64,000 nucleotides of DNA. Origin: Marivivens donghaensis (GTDB lineage: Bacteria; Pseudomonadota; Alphaproteobacteria; Rhodobacterales; Rhodobacteraceae). Below the pieces are notes generated by a model. That model did no database searches and was not told the DNA's origin. It saw nothing but the letters and a program-made list of their open reading frames with translations. Positions 7,916 through 16,658 of this stretch are shown in pieces (within the stretch, counting starts at the first letter, position 1; each line of letters starts with the position of its first letter). The stretch spans positions 124,001 through 188,000 of the forward strand of contig NZ_JALNPR010000004.1 of assembly GCF_023541015.1 (NCBI RefSeq), written 5' to 3'. The translations under genes were made by a program, and so were the position numbers.

Positions 7916-10279
7916 ATGCCTAAAGATCATGGTATCGGCGCCAGCCCAAAGCGGCGCGAAGACGTAAGATTTCTGACCGGTAAAGGTCAGTACACAGACG
8001 ACATAAACCTGCATGGCCAAACATACGTGCATTTCCTGCGGTCCGATGTTGCACACGGCATCATCAAATCGATCGACACTTCTGACGCTGAAAACATGCC
8101 TGGCGTTGTTCGTATCTTCACAGGTGCGGATTTCGAAGGCGTCGGCGGTCTTCCGTGCGGATGGCAGGTCACTGACCGTCACGGCCAACCGATGCAGGAA
8201 CCGGGTCACCCCGTTCTGGCACGTGGTAAGGTCCGTCACGTGGGCGATCCGATTGCAGCGATTGTCGCTGAAACCAAGGAGCAAGCGCGCGACGCTGCCG
8301 AAGCAATCGGCCTCGACATCGAAGAGCTTCCTGCTGTTGTGGACATGGTGTCTGCGCTCGCTCCTGATGCGCCAAAAGTTCACGACGAACTGACATCGAA
8401 CCTCTGCTACGACTGGGGTTTTGTTGAAGAAAACAAAGCGGCAGTTGACGAAGCGTTTGAAAAAGCGGCGCACGTCACCACGCTTGAGCTGATCAACAAC
8501 CGTTTGGTCGCGAACCCGATGGAGCCGCGTGTTGCTGTTGGTGACTATAACCAAGCGAACGATGAATCGACGCTCTACACGACCTCGCAAAACCCGCACG
8601 TTATTCGTCTTTTGATGGGCGCGTTTGTTCTGGGTATCCCAGAGCACAAACTGCGTGTTGTTGCTCCTGACGTTGGCGGTGGCTTCGGCACAAAAATCTT
8701 CCATTATGCGGAAGAGGCTTTTGTTACCTTCGCATCGCGTCAAATCCGTCGTCCGGTGAAATGGACCTCGACCCGTTCCGAAGCATTCATGTCGGATGCT
8801 CATGGTCGCGACCACAAGACCAAGATCGAACTGGCGCTGGATGCTGACAACAACTTCATGGCGATCCGCACGGACACCTACGCAAACATGGGCGCATATC
8901 TGTCCACCTTTGCACCGTCGGTTCCGACATGGCTTCATGGCACACTGATGGCGGGTAACTACAAGACCCCGTTGATCTATGTGAACGTTAAGGCAGTCTT
9001 TACCAACACCGTTCCAGTCGACGCATACCGCGGCGCTGGTCGTCCTGAAGCTACGTTCCAGCTGGAGCGTCTGGTCGATAAGGCGGCTCGTGAACTCGGC
9101 GTTGATCCGATTGCTCTGCGTCGTCAGAACTTCATCACACAGTTCCCATATGCAACTCCAGTTGCTGTGGAATACGATACTGGCGACTACATCGCGACGA
9201 TGGACCGTATGGAAGAGATCATGGATATCTCTGGGTTTGAAGCTCGCCGCAAAGCGTCCGAAGCCAAAGGCAAATGGCGCGGTCTGGGCGTGAACTGCTA
9301 CATCGAGGCATGCGGTATCGCGCCGTCCAACCTCGTTGGTCAGTTGGGTGCGCGCGCAGGTCTCTATGACGCGGCAACAGTTCGTGTGAACGCAACGGGT
9401 TCGATTTCGGTCATGGTCGGTGCGCATAGCCACGGTCAGGGTCACGAAACCACCTTCCCGCAGGTTATCGCAGAGATGATCGGTATCGACGAAAGCCAAG
9501 TGGACATCGTTCACGGTGACTCGTCCAAGATCCCGTTCGGTATGGGCACCTATGGTTCCCGTTCGCTCGCTGTGTGTGGTTCTGCGATGGTGCGTGCTGC
9601 TGAAAAGGTCATTCGCAAGGCGAAAAAGATCGCGGCACACCTTCTGGAAGCATCCGAGGCAGACATCGAACTGAAGGACGGTAAATTCAGCGTGGCTGGT
9701 ACGGACAAAGAGTGCGCATGGGGTGACGTTACCCTCGCAGCCTATGTCCCGCACAACTACCCGCTGGAAGATATCGAACCAGGTCTCGAAGAAACCGCGT
9801 TCTACGATCCAGCCAACTTTACCTACCCATCGGGCGCTTATGCCTGTGAGGTCGAAGTTGATCCCGAAACCGGCAAAGTCACGATCGAGAAGTTCGCCGC
9901 GGCGGATGACTTCGGCAACGTGGTCAACCCGATGATCGTGGAAGGTCAGGTCCATGGCGGTATCGCTCAAGGTATCGGTCAGGCCCTTCTCGAAGCGGCG
10001 GTTTATGATGAAAACGGTCAGCTGCAATCGGCGTCCTATATGGACTACGCAATGCCGCGCGCAGATGACGTGCCGTTCTACATCGTAGACCATTCCTGCT
10101 GCACACCGTGCACTCACAACCCGCTGGGTGTGAAAGGCTGTGGTGAGGCTGGTGCCATCGGTTCCCCGCCTGCAGTTGTGAACGCCGTCATCGACGCTCT
10201 TGCCTCTGGTGGTAAGAACGTTCCGCACATCGACATGCCCCTGACGCCTCACCGCGTCTGGAAAGCAATCAACCAGTAA
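7916..10279 (+). CDS. coxL: Form II CODH-type molybdopterin large subunit
   Basis: 787 residues, full length for the xanthine-dehydrogenase-family large subunit. The molybdenum cofactor loop VGGGFGTK is at 253-260. The active-site loop reads AYRGAGR (370-376), the form II signature; genuine form I CO dehydrogenases have AYXCSFR with the Cu-binding cysteine. The gene order S-L-M is also that of form II loci. The likely substrate is therefore an aldehyde or small heterocycle rather than CO; next to PQQ alcohol-oxidation genes an aldehyde is attractive, but this is inference. Confidence 0.93.
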   Translation: MPKDHGIGASPKRREDVRFLTGKGQYTDDINLHGQTYVHFLRSDVAHGIIKSIDTSDAENMPGVVRIFTGADFEGVGGLPCGWQVTDRHGQPMQEPGHPVLARGKVRHVGDPIAAIVAETKEQARDAAEAIGLDIEELPAVVDMVSALAPDAPKVHDELTSNLCYDWGFVEENKAAVDEAFEKAAHVTTLELINNRLVANPMEPRVAVGDYNQANDESTLYTTSQNPHVIRLLMGAFVLGIPEHKLRVVAPDVGGGFGTKIFHYAEEAFVTFASRQIRRPVKWTSTRSEAFMSDAHGRDHKTKIELALDADNNFMAIRTDTYANMGAYLSTFAPSVPTWLHGTLMAGNYKTPLIYVNVKAVFTNTVPVDAYRGAGRPEATFQLERLVDKAARELGVDPIALRRQNFITQFPYATPVAVEYDTGDYIATMDRMEEIMDISGFEARRKASEAKGKWRGLGVNCYIEACGIAPSNLVGQLGARAGLYDAATVRVNATGSISVMVGAHSHGQGHETTFPQVIAEMIGIDESQVDIVHGDSSKIPFGMGTYGSRSLAVCGSAMVRAAEKVIRKAKKIAAHLLEASEADIELKDGKFSVAGTDKECAWGDVTLAAYVPHNYPLEDIEPGLEETAFYDPANFTYPSGAYACEVEVDPETGKVTIEKFAAADDFGNVVNPMIVEGQVHGGIAQGIGQALLEAAVYDENGQLQSASYMDYAMPRADDVPFYIVDHSCCTPCTHNPLGVKGCGEAGAIGSPPAVVNAVIDALASGGKNVPHIDMPLTPHRVWKAINQ

Positions 10280-10293
10280 GAGGAGGACGTATC

Positions 10294-11079
10294 ATGTATG
10301 CATTTGACGTAACCCGTCCCAAAACCGTGGCCGAAGCCGTCGCCGCCCTTGCTGGTGATGAGGCTCAGGCATTGGGTGGGGGCCAGACCCTCATCCCAAC
10401 ACTCAAGCAACGTTTGGCGTCACCCGCCACGCTGGTCAGCCTTACGGCGATCGACGAAATGAAAGGGGTTTGCGCCGATGGCGGAACCCTGACCATTGGC
10501 GGCGGGACAACCCACGCCACCGTCGCAGCCGAGGCATCGGCCTATCCAGCACTTGCTGCTCTTGCAGCAAACATCGGTGACCCAGCGGTTCGTAGCCGTG
10601 GCACAATCGGTGGTTCGTTGGCCAACAACGACCCGTCGGCGTGCTACCCCTCTGCGGCGCTTGCTTCGGGTGCGACCATCGTCACCAACAACCGCGAGAT
10701 CGCTGCGGATGATTACTTCCAAGGTCTGTTCACCACAGCTCTGAACGAAGGCGAAATCATTACAGCGGTGAAGTTCCCGGTACCGGAAAAAGCGAACTAC
10801 CAGAAGTTCGTTCAGCCCGCATCGCGCTTCAGCCTCGTCGGTGTGTTCGTTGCCAAATACGCGGACGGTGTTCGTGTTGCTGTGACAGGCGCATCTGAAA
10901 ACGGTGTATTCCGCTGGACGGAGGCCGAGGCTGCACTGTCTGCGAACTTCTCTGCGGATGCGGTCGAAGGTCTGACAGCGTCGGCTGATGGCTTAATCAA
11001 TGACCTGCATGGTGATGCAGAGTATCGCGCTCACCTGATCAAGGTGATGACCAAGCGCGCGGTTGCCGCGGCAAAGTAA
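10294..11079 (+). CDS. coxM: Form II CODH-type FAD-binding medium subunit
   Basis: 261 residues. FAD-binding motifs of the family are present: ALGGGQTLIPTLKQRL near 36-50, the TIGG motif (RSRGTIGGSLANNDPS) near 105-118 and a CoxM C-terminal domain. It completes the S-L-M enzyme and hands electrons to the respiratory chain. GAGGAGG precedes the ATG. It is the last gene of the operon, followed by a hairpin at 11105-11134. Confidence 0.93.
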   Translation: MYAFDVTRPKTVAEAVAALAGDEAQALGGGQTLIPTLKQRLASPATLVSLTAIDEMKGVCADGGTLTIGGGTTHATVAAEASAYPALAALAANIGDPAVRSRGTIGGSLANNDPSACYPSAALASGATIVTNNREIAADDYFQGLFTTALNEGEIITAVKFPVPEKANYQKFVQPASRFSLVGVFVAKYADGVRVAVTGASENGVFRWTEAEAALSANFSADAVEGLTASADGLINDLHGDAEYRAHLIKVMTKRAVAAAK

Positions 11080-11104
11080 GACCCAACTACCTCTGGGTAA
11101 GATT

Positions 11105-11134
11105 GGCCTCCGGAAACGGGGGCCTTTCTGTTTT
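11105..11134 (+). terminator. Rho-independent terminator after coxM
   Basis: GGCCTCC / GGGGGCC-type stem around GGAAAC, followed by TTTCTGTTTT. It lies between the convergent coxM and apbE genes. Confidence 0.75.
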
Positions 11135-12014
11135 AAAGGGTGCGAAGGTTGCCAGACAGATCGATGAGGCGGATCGTGAGGGGCACGTCGAGACGTGCTG
11201 CGATCAGGGGCATTTCGACCGCCGTTGCATGGCAAAGCGCCGTCGATAGCCCATCGGCAATTGCTGCACTGGGTGCGCACACAGAAACCGTTGACCACTG
11301 TGGAATGTCGCTGGCCCCCGTCGGATCAATGATATGGGCTGTGCCGTCGGGAAGCCTCATCGCGGCGGGGCTTGAGGTCGCGGTCGCACGATCTGTGAGC
11401 GTGAATTGGCCGAGTTGCCCAAACGCTGGATCAGAAAGCCCGAGCTGCCAAGGGCCAGATAGGGCGCTGTATTCCCCGATATTGACCAGCGCATGCGTAA
11501 GCCCGTGGCCTTTGAGGACCTTAGTCACACGGTCAGTGGCATAGCCCTGCGCGATGCCGTTCAGCGTGAGGGATTGCCCGTCTGCGATCCTGACCACATC
11601 ATCTGCAACCTCTACTCTGTGCCACCCCGTTTTGCCACGCGCGGCGGCAACGTCGCCCCCGTAAGCATGAGCCAGCCAAACGGGTTGAACGGTGGGGTCG
11701 AACCTACCGCCTGTCGCGTGATGGAGCGTGTCGCAAAGATTCAGCAATTCAACGAACTCGGGCGCAGGATTGCGGAGCACTCCATCACGGTTCAGCCGAG
11801 TCAAATCGGACTCTTTGTAGAGGCTAAACAGGACTTCTATGCGATCAATTTCAGCCCAAGCTGCAGCGCGAGCGGCGGTGGTGATTTCATCTGGCCCGCG
11901 TAAATTCATCGAAACATCAGCGCCCAGCGCATAGCGTCGATCCTGTGCGAAGGATGCGGTGGGCACGGTTGCGGCGGCAGCAAAAATCTTGAGAGCACGG
12001 CGGCGGGTGATCAT
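11133..12014 (-). CDS. apbE: FAD:protein FMN transferase (ApbE family)
   Basis: 293 residues with a Tat/Sec-like leader (MITRRRALKIFAAAATVPTASFA). Motifs of ApbE: LFSLYKESDLTRLN, GGRFDPTVQPVW, the SLTLNGIAQGYATDRV segment and the C-terminal TVSVCAPSAAIADGLSTAL. It covalently attaches FMN to a threonine of target proteins in the periplasm. The target is almost certainly the adjacent NosR-like protein, whose gene overlaps by four bases upstream. The lengths and order are those of a two-gene flavinylation unit. Confidence 0.92.
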   Translation of the reverse strand: MITRRRALKIFAAAATVPTASFAQDRRYALGADVSMNLRGPDEITTAARAAAWAEIDRIEVLFSLYKESDLTRLNRDGVLRNPAPEFVELLNLCDTLHHATGGRFDPTVQPVWLAHAYGGDVAAARGKTGWHRVEVADDVVRIADGQSLTLNGIAQGYATDRVTKVLKGHGLTHALVNIGEYSALSGPWQLGLSDPAFGQLGQFTLTDRATATSSPAAMRLPDGTAHIIDPTGASDIPQWSTVSVCAPSAAIADGLSTALCHATAVEMPLIAARLDVPLTIRLIDLSGNLRTL

Positions 12015-14089
12015 GGCTTTGCTCCTTTGCGATCAGCGAGGATCAGTGGAACGCATTGTTTGCGATCGTCAAAAATCTGAACGCAGTCCAAGCATTGGAA
12101 ACATTCCGAGTATGCAATCGCGCCGTCCTTTTTGATCGCATTGTAATTGCAGCGGACCTTGCACAATTGACATGGTGATCCGCAGGCCTCACGGCGTTCG
12201 ATCCAGTTGCGACCGCGTAGCAGGCCGCCAATGGCCATGAAGGCGCCGAGCGGACAGACATAACGGCAGAACCCTTTAAAGATCACCATCCCGAGCAACA
12301 GCCAGAACACAGCGTAGGCTACGTAATACCAGTTGCGGACGAAAAAGACTGAGATTGCGGTTTTGAATGGCTCAACTTCTGCGGCTTTCACACTGTAGCT
12401 AGGTGCAAAGAGGGCAACGCCGATCAAAGTTCCGAGTACTAAGAATTTCACCCATTTGAGCCGACTGTCCCAACGATCTGGCACCTTGACCTGAGGGAGC
12501 CTTAGCAATCGCCCCAGGTGGTGTGCGAATTCTTGTAGGGCGCCAAATGGACACATCCAGCCGCAAAACAGCCCTCGACCCCAAAGGACAAATCCAACGA
12601 TTGCGGCACCCCAAATGAGCAGGGAAAACGGATCGTAGAGAAGAAATTCCATCGACTGATCTTTGACGAGCGCTTGTAGCACGCCTGTGACTGTCACGAT
12701 CGACAGCTGACCTTGTCCCCACCAACCGACGAACACGGTAACAAATGCGAGGATCGAAAGTCGGACTGGTGTGAGGCGCGCCTTTTTTGCGATCCAGCTT
12801 TGCCCAAAGCCTAAGACGACTAGCAGAACCGTGACGAAAATTGCTCCGACAATCAGGTCGGTCTGTCGGTTGCGAAGGGCTTCTTTCAGAGGTGACGTTT
12901 CAATCGGCTGACCCGTGTTGCTGATAAAGAACCGAGGCGCAGCGATGTATTCCGCGTCCAATGTGATGCGACCAATCTCGGGCTGGAAAACGCCGCGTTC
13001 TCGAAGGGCGTCAATGTGGAGAACCCAATCGCGTGAGGGGTCGAACCCGAGGCGACGATCCGTTCGTAGGATCATCGCAAAACCATCGGGACCGCCACTG
13101 GTGAGATCGACCGAGACATCCGCATCACGTAATTGAATAGGTAAACCATCTTGCGTTGCAGATACCCAATCAGGCGAAGTGTTGCGGACAAAATCAGGCC
13201 CGACCAATCCGTGCCGTCCGTTCTCGATCAAGAGGATCATCTCGGAAGACGGCACTAGGCGTTGTAGGACATCTAGTTGATCGATGGTGTCTTGGCCCAA
13301 TGCTGCTCGGGCAATTGTCGGCGGTCCTATGTCCAACATCCAAAGGTCCAGATACGCACCATCTGGATCGGACAGAGCTTCGACGTCAGTGCGGGCAAAG
13401 GGGGTGCCTTCAAATGCCGCTTCTACTTCCGCGTTGGTCACTCGGATGTTCTGTGCCAATCCTTCTTCGATAAGGCGCGGCCAGTCTAGGTCCTCATGAT
13501 AGGTCATGTTTGGTGTGGCGGGCGGGACCGAGGCAACGCCTTGCATCTTTTCCTGCGCAACTGTGCGCGTGGCGGCCAATATCGACTCATGTGCAATGCG
13601 GACGCTGGCCGTCGCTTTGGTCACGCCGTCCAAATATACCAGAGCCGATCCGTCCGACGCATTGCCATAGGGTGTGCCGACCACGATGGGCTGAGAGATC
13701 GATAGCCCCCTATATTGTTCCAAAAACGCGCGGAGTGGCGCCTCGCCTAGACCCGACACAAAAATGGGTTCGTGGTGAGAGATAAGACGTACATCAATGA
13801 ACCGCCCTTCGAGGTCGATGGCGACGAACATGTTAATCGGTTCGCCGGCAAAGCCCGGCAGCGGGGCAAGCATTCCAGTTTCGAATACGTAGCCAACGTG
13901 CGCTCCACCAGAGTTCAGCAACTCCCAAACACCGCGATCATTCACGGGGTCGCCCAGCGCCATTGGAGCACTGACGTATTCTGACATCTGTTCTCGGGTC
14001 ATGGTTTCGGCGTGCGTGATCTGCGTGCTGAAGAGGCTCAACAGCAGCACAACCAAAAGCGACCTAAGGGCATTCAACATCAAGCGCAT
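12011..14089 (-). CDS. NosR/NirI-like FMN-binding, polyferredoxin membrane protein
   Basis: 692 residues. After a signal peptide comes a periplasmic FMN-binding domain with the flavinylation-type motif DGVTKATAS (around 155-163; modified Thr expected). Next is a long periplasmic region, then about five membrane helices (from around 410) and two cytoplasmic CxxxCP motifs (CGWMCPFGA, CRYVCPLGA). A C-terminal ferredoxin-like cysteine set follows (CGSPCQLCKVRC, CFQCLDC). This matches NosR/NirI/RnfD-type proteins that move electrons across the membrane. No nos genes are nearby, so nitrous oxide reduction is unlikely; service to the neighbouring oxidation module is more plausible. Confidence 0.85.
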   Translation of the reverse strand: MRLMLNALRSLLVVLLLSLFSTQITHAETMTREQMSEYVSAPMALGDPVNDRGVWELLNSGGAHVGYVFETGMLAPLPGFAGEPINMFVAIDLEGRFIDVRLISHHEPIFVSGLGEAPLRAFLEQYRGLSISQPIVVGTPYGNASDGSALVYLDGVTKATASVRIAHESILAATRTVAQEKMQGVASVPPATPNMTYHEDLDWPRLIEEGLAQNIRVTNAEVEAAFEGTPFARTDVEALSDPDGAYLDLWMLDIGPPTIARAALGQDTIDQLDVLQRLVPSSEMILLIENGRHGLVGPDFVRNTSPDWVSATQDGLPIQLRDADVSVDLTSGGPDGFAMILRTDRRLGFDPSRDWVLHIDALRERGVFQPEIGRITLDAEYIAAPRFFISNTGQPIETSPLKEALRNRQTDLIVGAIFVTVLLVVLGFGQSWIAKKARLTPVRLSILAFVTVFVGWWGQGQLSIVTVTGVLQALVKDQSMEFLLYDPFSLLIWGAAIVGFVLWGRGLFCGWMCPFGALQEFAHHLGRLLRLPQVKVPDRWDSRLKWVKFLVLGTLIGVALFAPSYSVKAAEVEPFKTAISVFFVRNWYYVAYAVFWLLLGMVIFKGFCRYVCPLGAFMAIGGLLRGRNWIERREACGSPCQLCKVRCNYNAIKKDGAIAYSECFQCLDCVQIFDDRKQCVPLILADRKGAKP

Positions 14090-14124
14090 GGCGAAACATT
14101 ATGCATGCGCCGAGGTTTGACCCA

Positions 14125-14139
14125 TACGACCTAAGTCTC
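14125..14139. promoter_or_regulatory. Second copy of the TACGAC-N4-GTC candidate operator
   Basis: TACGAC-CTAA-GTCTC in the 115-bp divergent spacer between the NosR-like gene and the permease gene. It shares TACGAC-N4-GTC with the palindrome at 5072-5085, although its right arm is imperfect. This suggests one regulator for both divergent promoters; not proven. Confidence 0.3.
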
Positions 14140-14204
14140 GACCTGCGCTTGGCTTTGTTGACTTGGGCCCCACTGCCGCGAAATGGTGAGCCGTAGGGAG
14201 GGCT

Positions 14205-14993
14205 GTGATGCCTCAAATGACGGGACTTTTCTCACGCATGGCCGTGCTCGCTGGATCGCTGGCGGGAATGATCGCGCTATGGTGGGTGGTCAGCATGATC
14301 TACGCTACGCCGAGGATTTTTCCCGATCCGATCGTTGTCTTCAAACTTATCGTATCCGAGATCGACTCGGGGCGTTTGCCCTATCATCTCTGGCAAACGC
14401 TCAAACGTGTTGCTGCTGCCTTTGTGGTTGCGATGGTTTTGGGTTCGATCATTGGGGTGATGCTCGGCACGCTGCCGCGGTTGAACAGATGGGCAGAGCC
14501 ATGGGTTATCCTCGCGCAGAACCTCCCGGCCTTGGTCGTGATCGTTCTGTGTTACCTGTGGTTCGGTTTGAACGACCTTTCCGCGATCATCGCGGTCGCT
14601 TTTAACAAAACGGCACTAGTGATCGTGACCCTGCGCGAAGGTGCGCGGGCGATGGATCGAAAAGTCGCCGAAATGGCGAAGGTGTTTGGAATGTCCCCGA
14701 TGCAGCGGCTACGCCATGTGGTGCTTCCTCAGTTGGCCCCGTTCATGGCGGCGAGTGCGCGAAACGGGCTGGCCATCATTTGGAAACTGGTGCTCGTAGT
14801 CGAATTCTTGGGTCGATCAAATGGGATAGGGTTTCAAATCCACCTCTATTTCCAGATGTTCGATGTGGCGCGCGTGTTGGCCTATTCTGGTGCGTTTATC
14901 GTGATCATGCTGTTGATCGAATATCTTCTGATTCAGCCGATTGAAGCGAAAGCTACGCGGTGGCGCCAACTTCAGGGTAAAATCACCGTTTAA
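14205..14993 (+). CDS. ABC transporter permease, NitT/TauT/SsuC-like
   Basis: 262 residues, about six membrane helices, with the BPD-importer EAA loop: LREGARAMDRKVAEMAKVFG, then MSPMQRLRHVVLPQLAPFM. The family carries nitrate, taurine, sulfonates or similar small anions and pyrimidine precursors. No ATPase or binding protein adjoins it. The ATPase at 110-748, 13.5 kb away, is of the matching class, so the importer may be split around the oxidation module. Start ATG with GGGAGG-like site upstream. Confidence 0.85.
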   Translation: MMPQMTGLFSRMAVLAGSLAGMIALWWVVSMIYATPRIFPDPIVVFKLIVSEIDSGRLPYHLWQTLKRVAAAFVVAMVLGSIIGVMLGTLPRLNRWAEPWVILAQNLPALVVIVLCYLWFGLNDLSAIIAVAFNKTALVIVTLREGARAMDRKVAEMAKVFGMSPMQRLRHVVLPQLAPFMAASARNGLAIIWKLVLVVEFLGRSNGIGFQIHLYFQMFDVARVLAYSGAFIVIMLLIEYLLIQPIEAKATRWRQLQGKITV

Positions 14994-15000
14994 AATGAGT

Positions 15001-15039
15001 GGTATTCGACTTTAGTTTATCAACTTAAGGTCTAATACC
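15001..15039. repeat. Long imperfect inverted repeat upstream of the DUF1097 gene
   Basis: GGTATTCGACTTTAG pairs with CTTAAGGTCTAATACC across an 8-base loop, with one bulge and one mismatch. It lies 8 bases after the permease stop and 70 bases before the next gene. There is no T-run, so it is not a standard terminator; it may be an operator, an mRNA processing hairpin or a weak terminator. Confidence 0.5.
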
Positions 15040-15109
15040 CGCCGGACAGGCTTCTCTCTACCGTTTCGCTTGCCCCCAGAGGAGAGGGGTAAACAGGGAA
15101 GGAGAAACT

Positions 15110-15607
15110 ATGAACTTGATTAACGCATTAGCGATTTCAATCGGTGTATTGGCGGCCGTGGCAACATGGGTCTGCCTTGGGAATGGAGCAGGCTTGCAGG
15201 TTTGGGCGCTCTTTATCGGTTGGGGCGCATTCTACCACACGGGCGGAAAATTTGAGGCCCTGACTAAGAATAGCATTAACCACATCTGGGGCGTGGCCGT
15301 TGCTGCCGTGACACTTTTCGTTGTTGGATCGGTCGCTGGTTCCGTCGCTGTCACATCTATCATCGTGGGTCTGTCGGTGGTTGTTCTGGTGCTGGGCGCG
15401 CATCTGCCAGCCCTCGCCACCATTCCAGCGGGCGTCTACGGCTATGCATCAACAGCAGCGGGCACGCTTCTGACGGGTGTTGCGCTGACCGACACTGCCG
15501 CACTTGGTAAAGCGGCGATGATGATCGCGGTCTCGCTGATTGTCGGCAACGTCTTTGGCATCGTGTCTGAAAAGGTCGCGGGTGCCATGGTTGCAAAAGC
15601 TGAGTGA
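15110..15607 (+). CDS. DUF1097 family membrane protein
   Basis: 165 residues, very hydrophobic, with about five membrane segments. The pattern WALFIGWGAFYHTGGK near residues 35-50 and NHIWGVAVAAVTLF matches the YcdZ/DUF1097 family of small inner-membrane proteins of unknown function. A clear GGAGAA site precedes the ATG. It stands alone between the permease and a DMT transporter; no functional link is evident. Confidence 0.75.
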   Translation: MNLINALAISIGVLAAVATWVCLGNGAGLQVWALFIGWGAFYHTGGKFEALTKNSINHIWGVAVAAVTLFVVGSVAGSVAVTSIIVGLSVVVLVLGAHLPALATIPAGVYGYASTAAGTLLTGVALTDTAALGKAAMMIAVSLIVGNVFGIVSEKVAGAMVAKAE

Positions 15608-15709
15608 TCAGCACGGCGGCGCGTTTTCAGGACGCGCCGCTTAGCTATTAGAATACCCATTGGCGCGCGCCCATTGAGTGCTACAAGGTCCCTAGAACAA
15701 GGGCGACCT

Positions 15710-16624
15710 ATGCAGTTTTTCCGAGCCATCATTTTCAAAGTATTGTCGGTGCTTCTCTTTGTCGTCATGGCGGGGATCATCAAATCTGTCTCCGGCCATG
15801 TGCCACCAGGGCAATCGGTCTTCTTTCGATCCCTCTTTGCCATTCCAGTGATCGTTGTTTGGCTCGCGATGCGCAAAGAGTTGCGGATCGGTTTTAAGAC
15901 ACAAAACCCAATGAACCATGTTTGGCGCGGCGTGATCGGCACGTCTGCTATGGCCATGACTTTTGGGGCGCTGGGCCTTTTGCCGCTGCCTGAAATGACC
16001 GCAATTGGTTATGCGATGCCGATCTTCGTCGTCGTTTTCGCAGCGATGTTTTTAAATGAAACGGTTCGCCTGTTTCGATTGATGACAGTCGCTGTCGGCC
16101 TCGTCGGAGTTATGATCATCATGGCCCCACGGTTATCGGTCGATGTGATCGACGTGTCAGAGACGCTTGGCGCGGTTTTGGCGTTGGGGTCTGCTGTCAC
16201 AGCGGCCTTGGCGCAGGTCTTTATTCGGAAACTGACGAAGACTGAGACGACCTCATCGATTGTTTTCTGGTTCTCCGTCACTGCCACTGGACTGTCGTTG
16301 CTGACGATTTACTGGGGCTGGGTCGTACCCACGCCCAAAGAGGCCGCACTTCTGGTGCTTGCGGGTATAATTGGTGGCGTCGGTCAGATCCTTCTCACCT
16401 CAAGCTATCGGCTTGCGGATGCGTCGTTCGTGGCGCCATTCGAATATTCGTCGATGCTGTTCTCGATCGCTATTGGCTTTGCATTTTTTGATGAGGTGCC
16501 GACGGGCACCACGTTGATTGGTGCGTCGGTGGTGATCTTTGCAGGCATATTGATCATATGGCGCGAACGCCAACTTGGGCTCGAACGAACCAAGACCCGT
16601 AAAGCAATGTCGCCGCAGGGCTAA
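15710..16624 (+). CDS. EamA/DMT-family transporter
   Basis: 304 residues with ten predicted helices in two EamA halves: FFRSLFAIPVIVVWLAM in the first, then ALGSAVTAALAQVFIRKL in the second. The start at 15710 (MQFFRAIIFK) puts the first helix at the N-terminus as usual; an upstream GTG at 15674 would add 12 residues. Drug/metabolite exporters of this kind move small organic metabolites or cations out of the cell, but the substrate cannot be told. Confidence 0.85.
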   Translation: MQFFRAIIFKVLSVLLFVVMAGIIKSVSGHVPPGQSVFFRSLFAIPVIVVWLAMRKELRIGFKTQNPMNHVWRGVIGTSAMAMTFGALGLLPLPEMTAIGYAMPIFVVVFAAMFLNETVRLFRLMTVAVGLVGVMIIMAPRLSVDVIDVSETLGAVLALGSAVTAALAQVFIRKLTKTETTSSIVFWFSVTATGLSLLTIYWGWVVPTPKEAALLVLAGIIGGVGQILLTSSYRLADASFVAPFEYSSMLFSIAIGFAFFDEVPTGTTLIGASVVIFAGILIIWRERQLGLERTKTRKAMSPQG

Positions 16625-16658
16625 CCTACGGCGACATAATGTTCATCAGAACCTACGA

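Noticed and set aside
7838-10252. An 804-codon open frame on the minus strand across coxL
   Set aside because: It is the antisense shadow of a full-length, motif-complete coxL; its translation is rich in Arg, Cys and His and shows no domain.
7916-10279. Aerobic CO oxidation capacity
   Set aside because: The active-site loop is AYRGAGR, not the form I AYXCSFR.
12011-14089. True NosR of a nitrous oxide reductase cluster
   Set aside because: No nosZ, nosD, nosF, nosY or nosL in the window; only domain architecture is shared.
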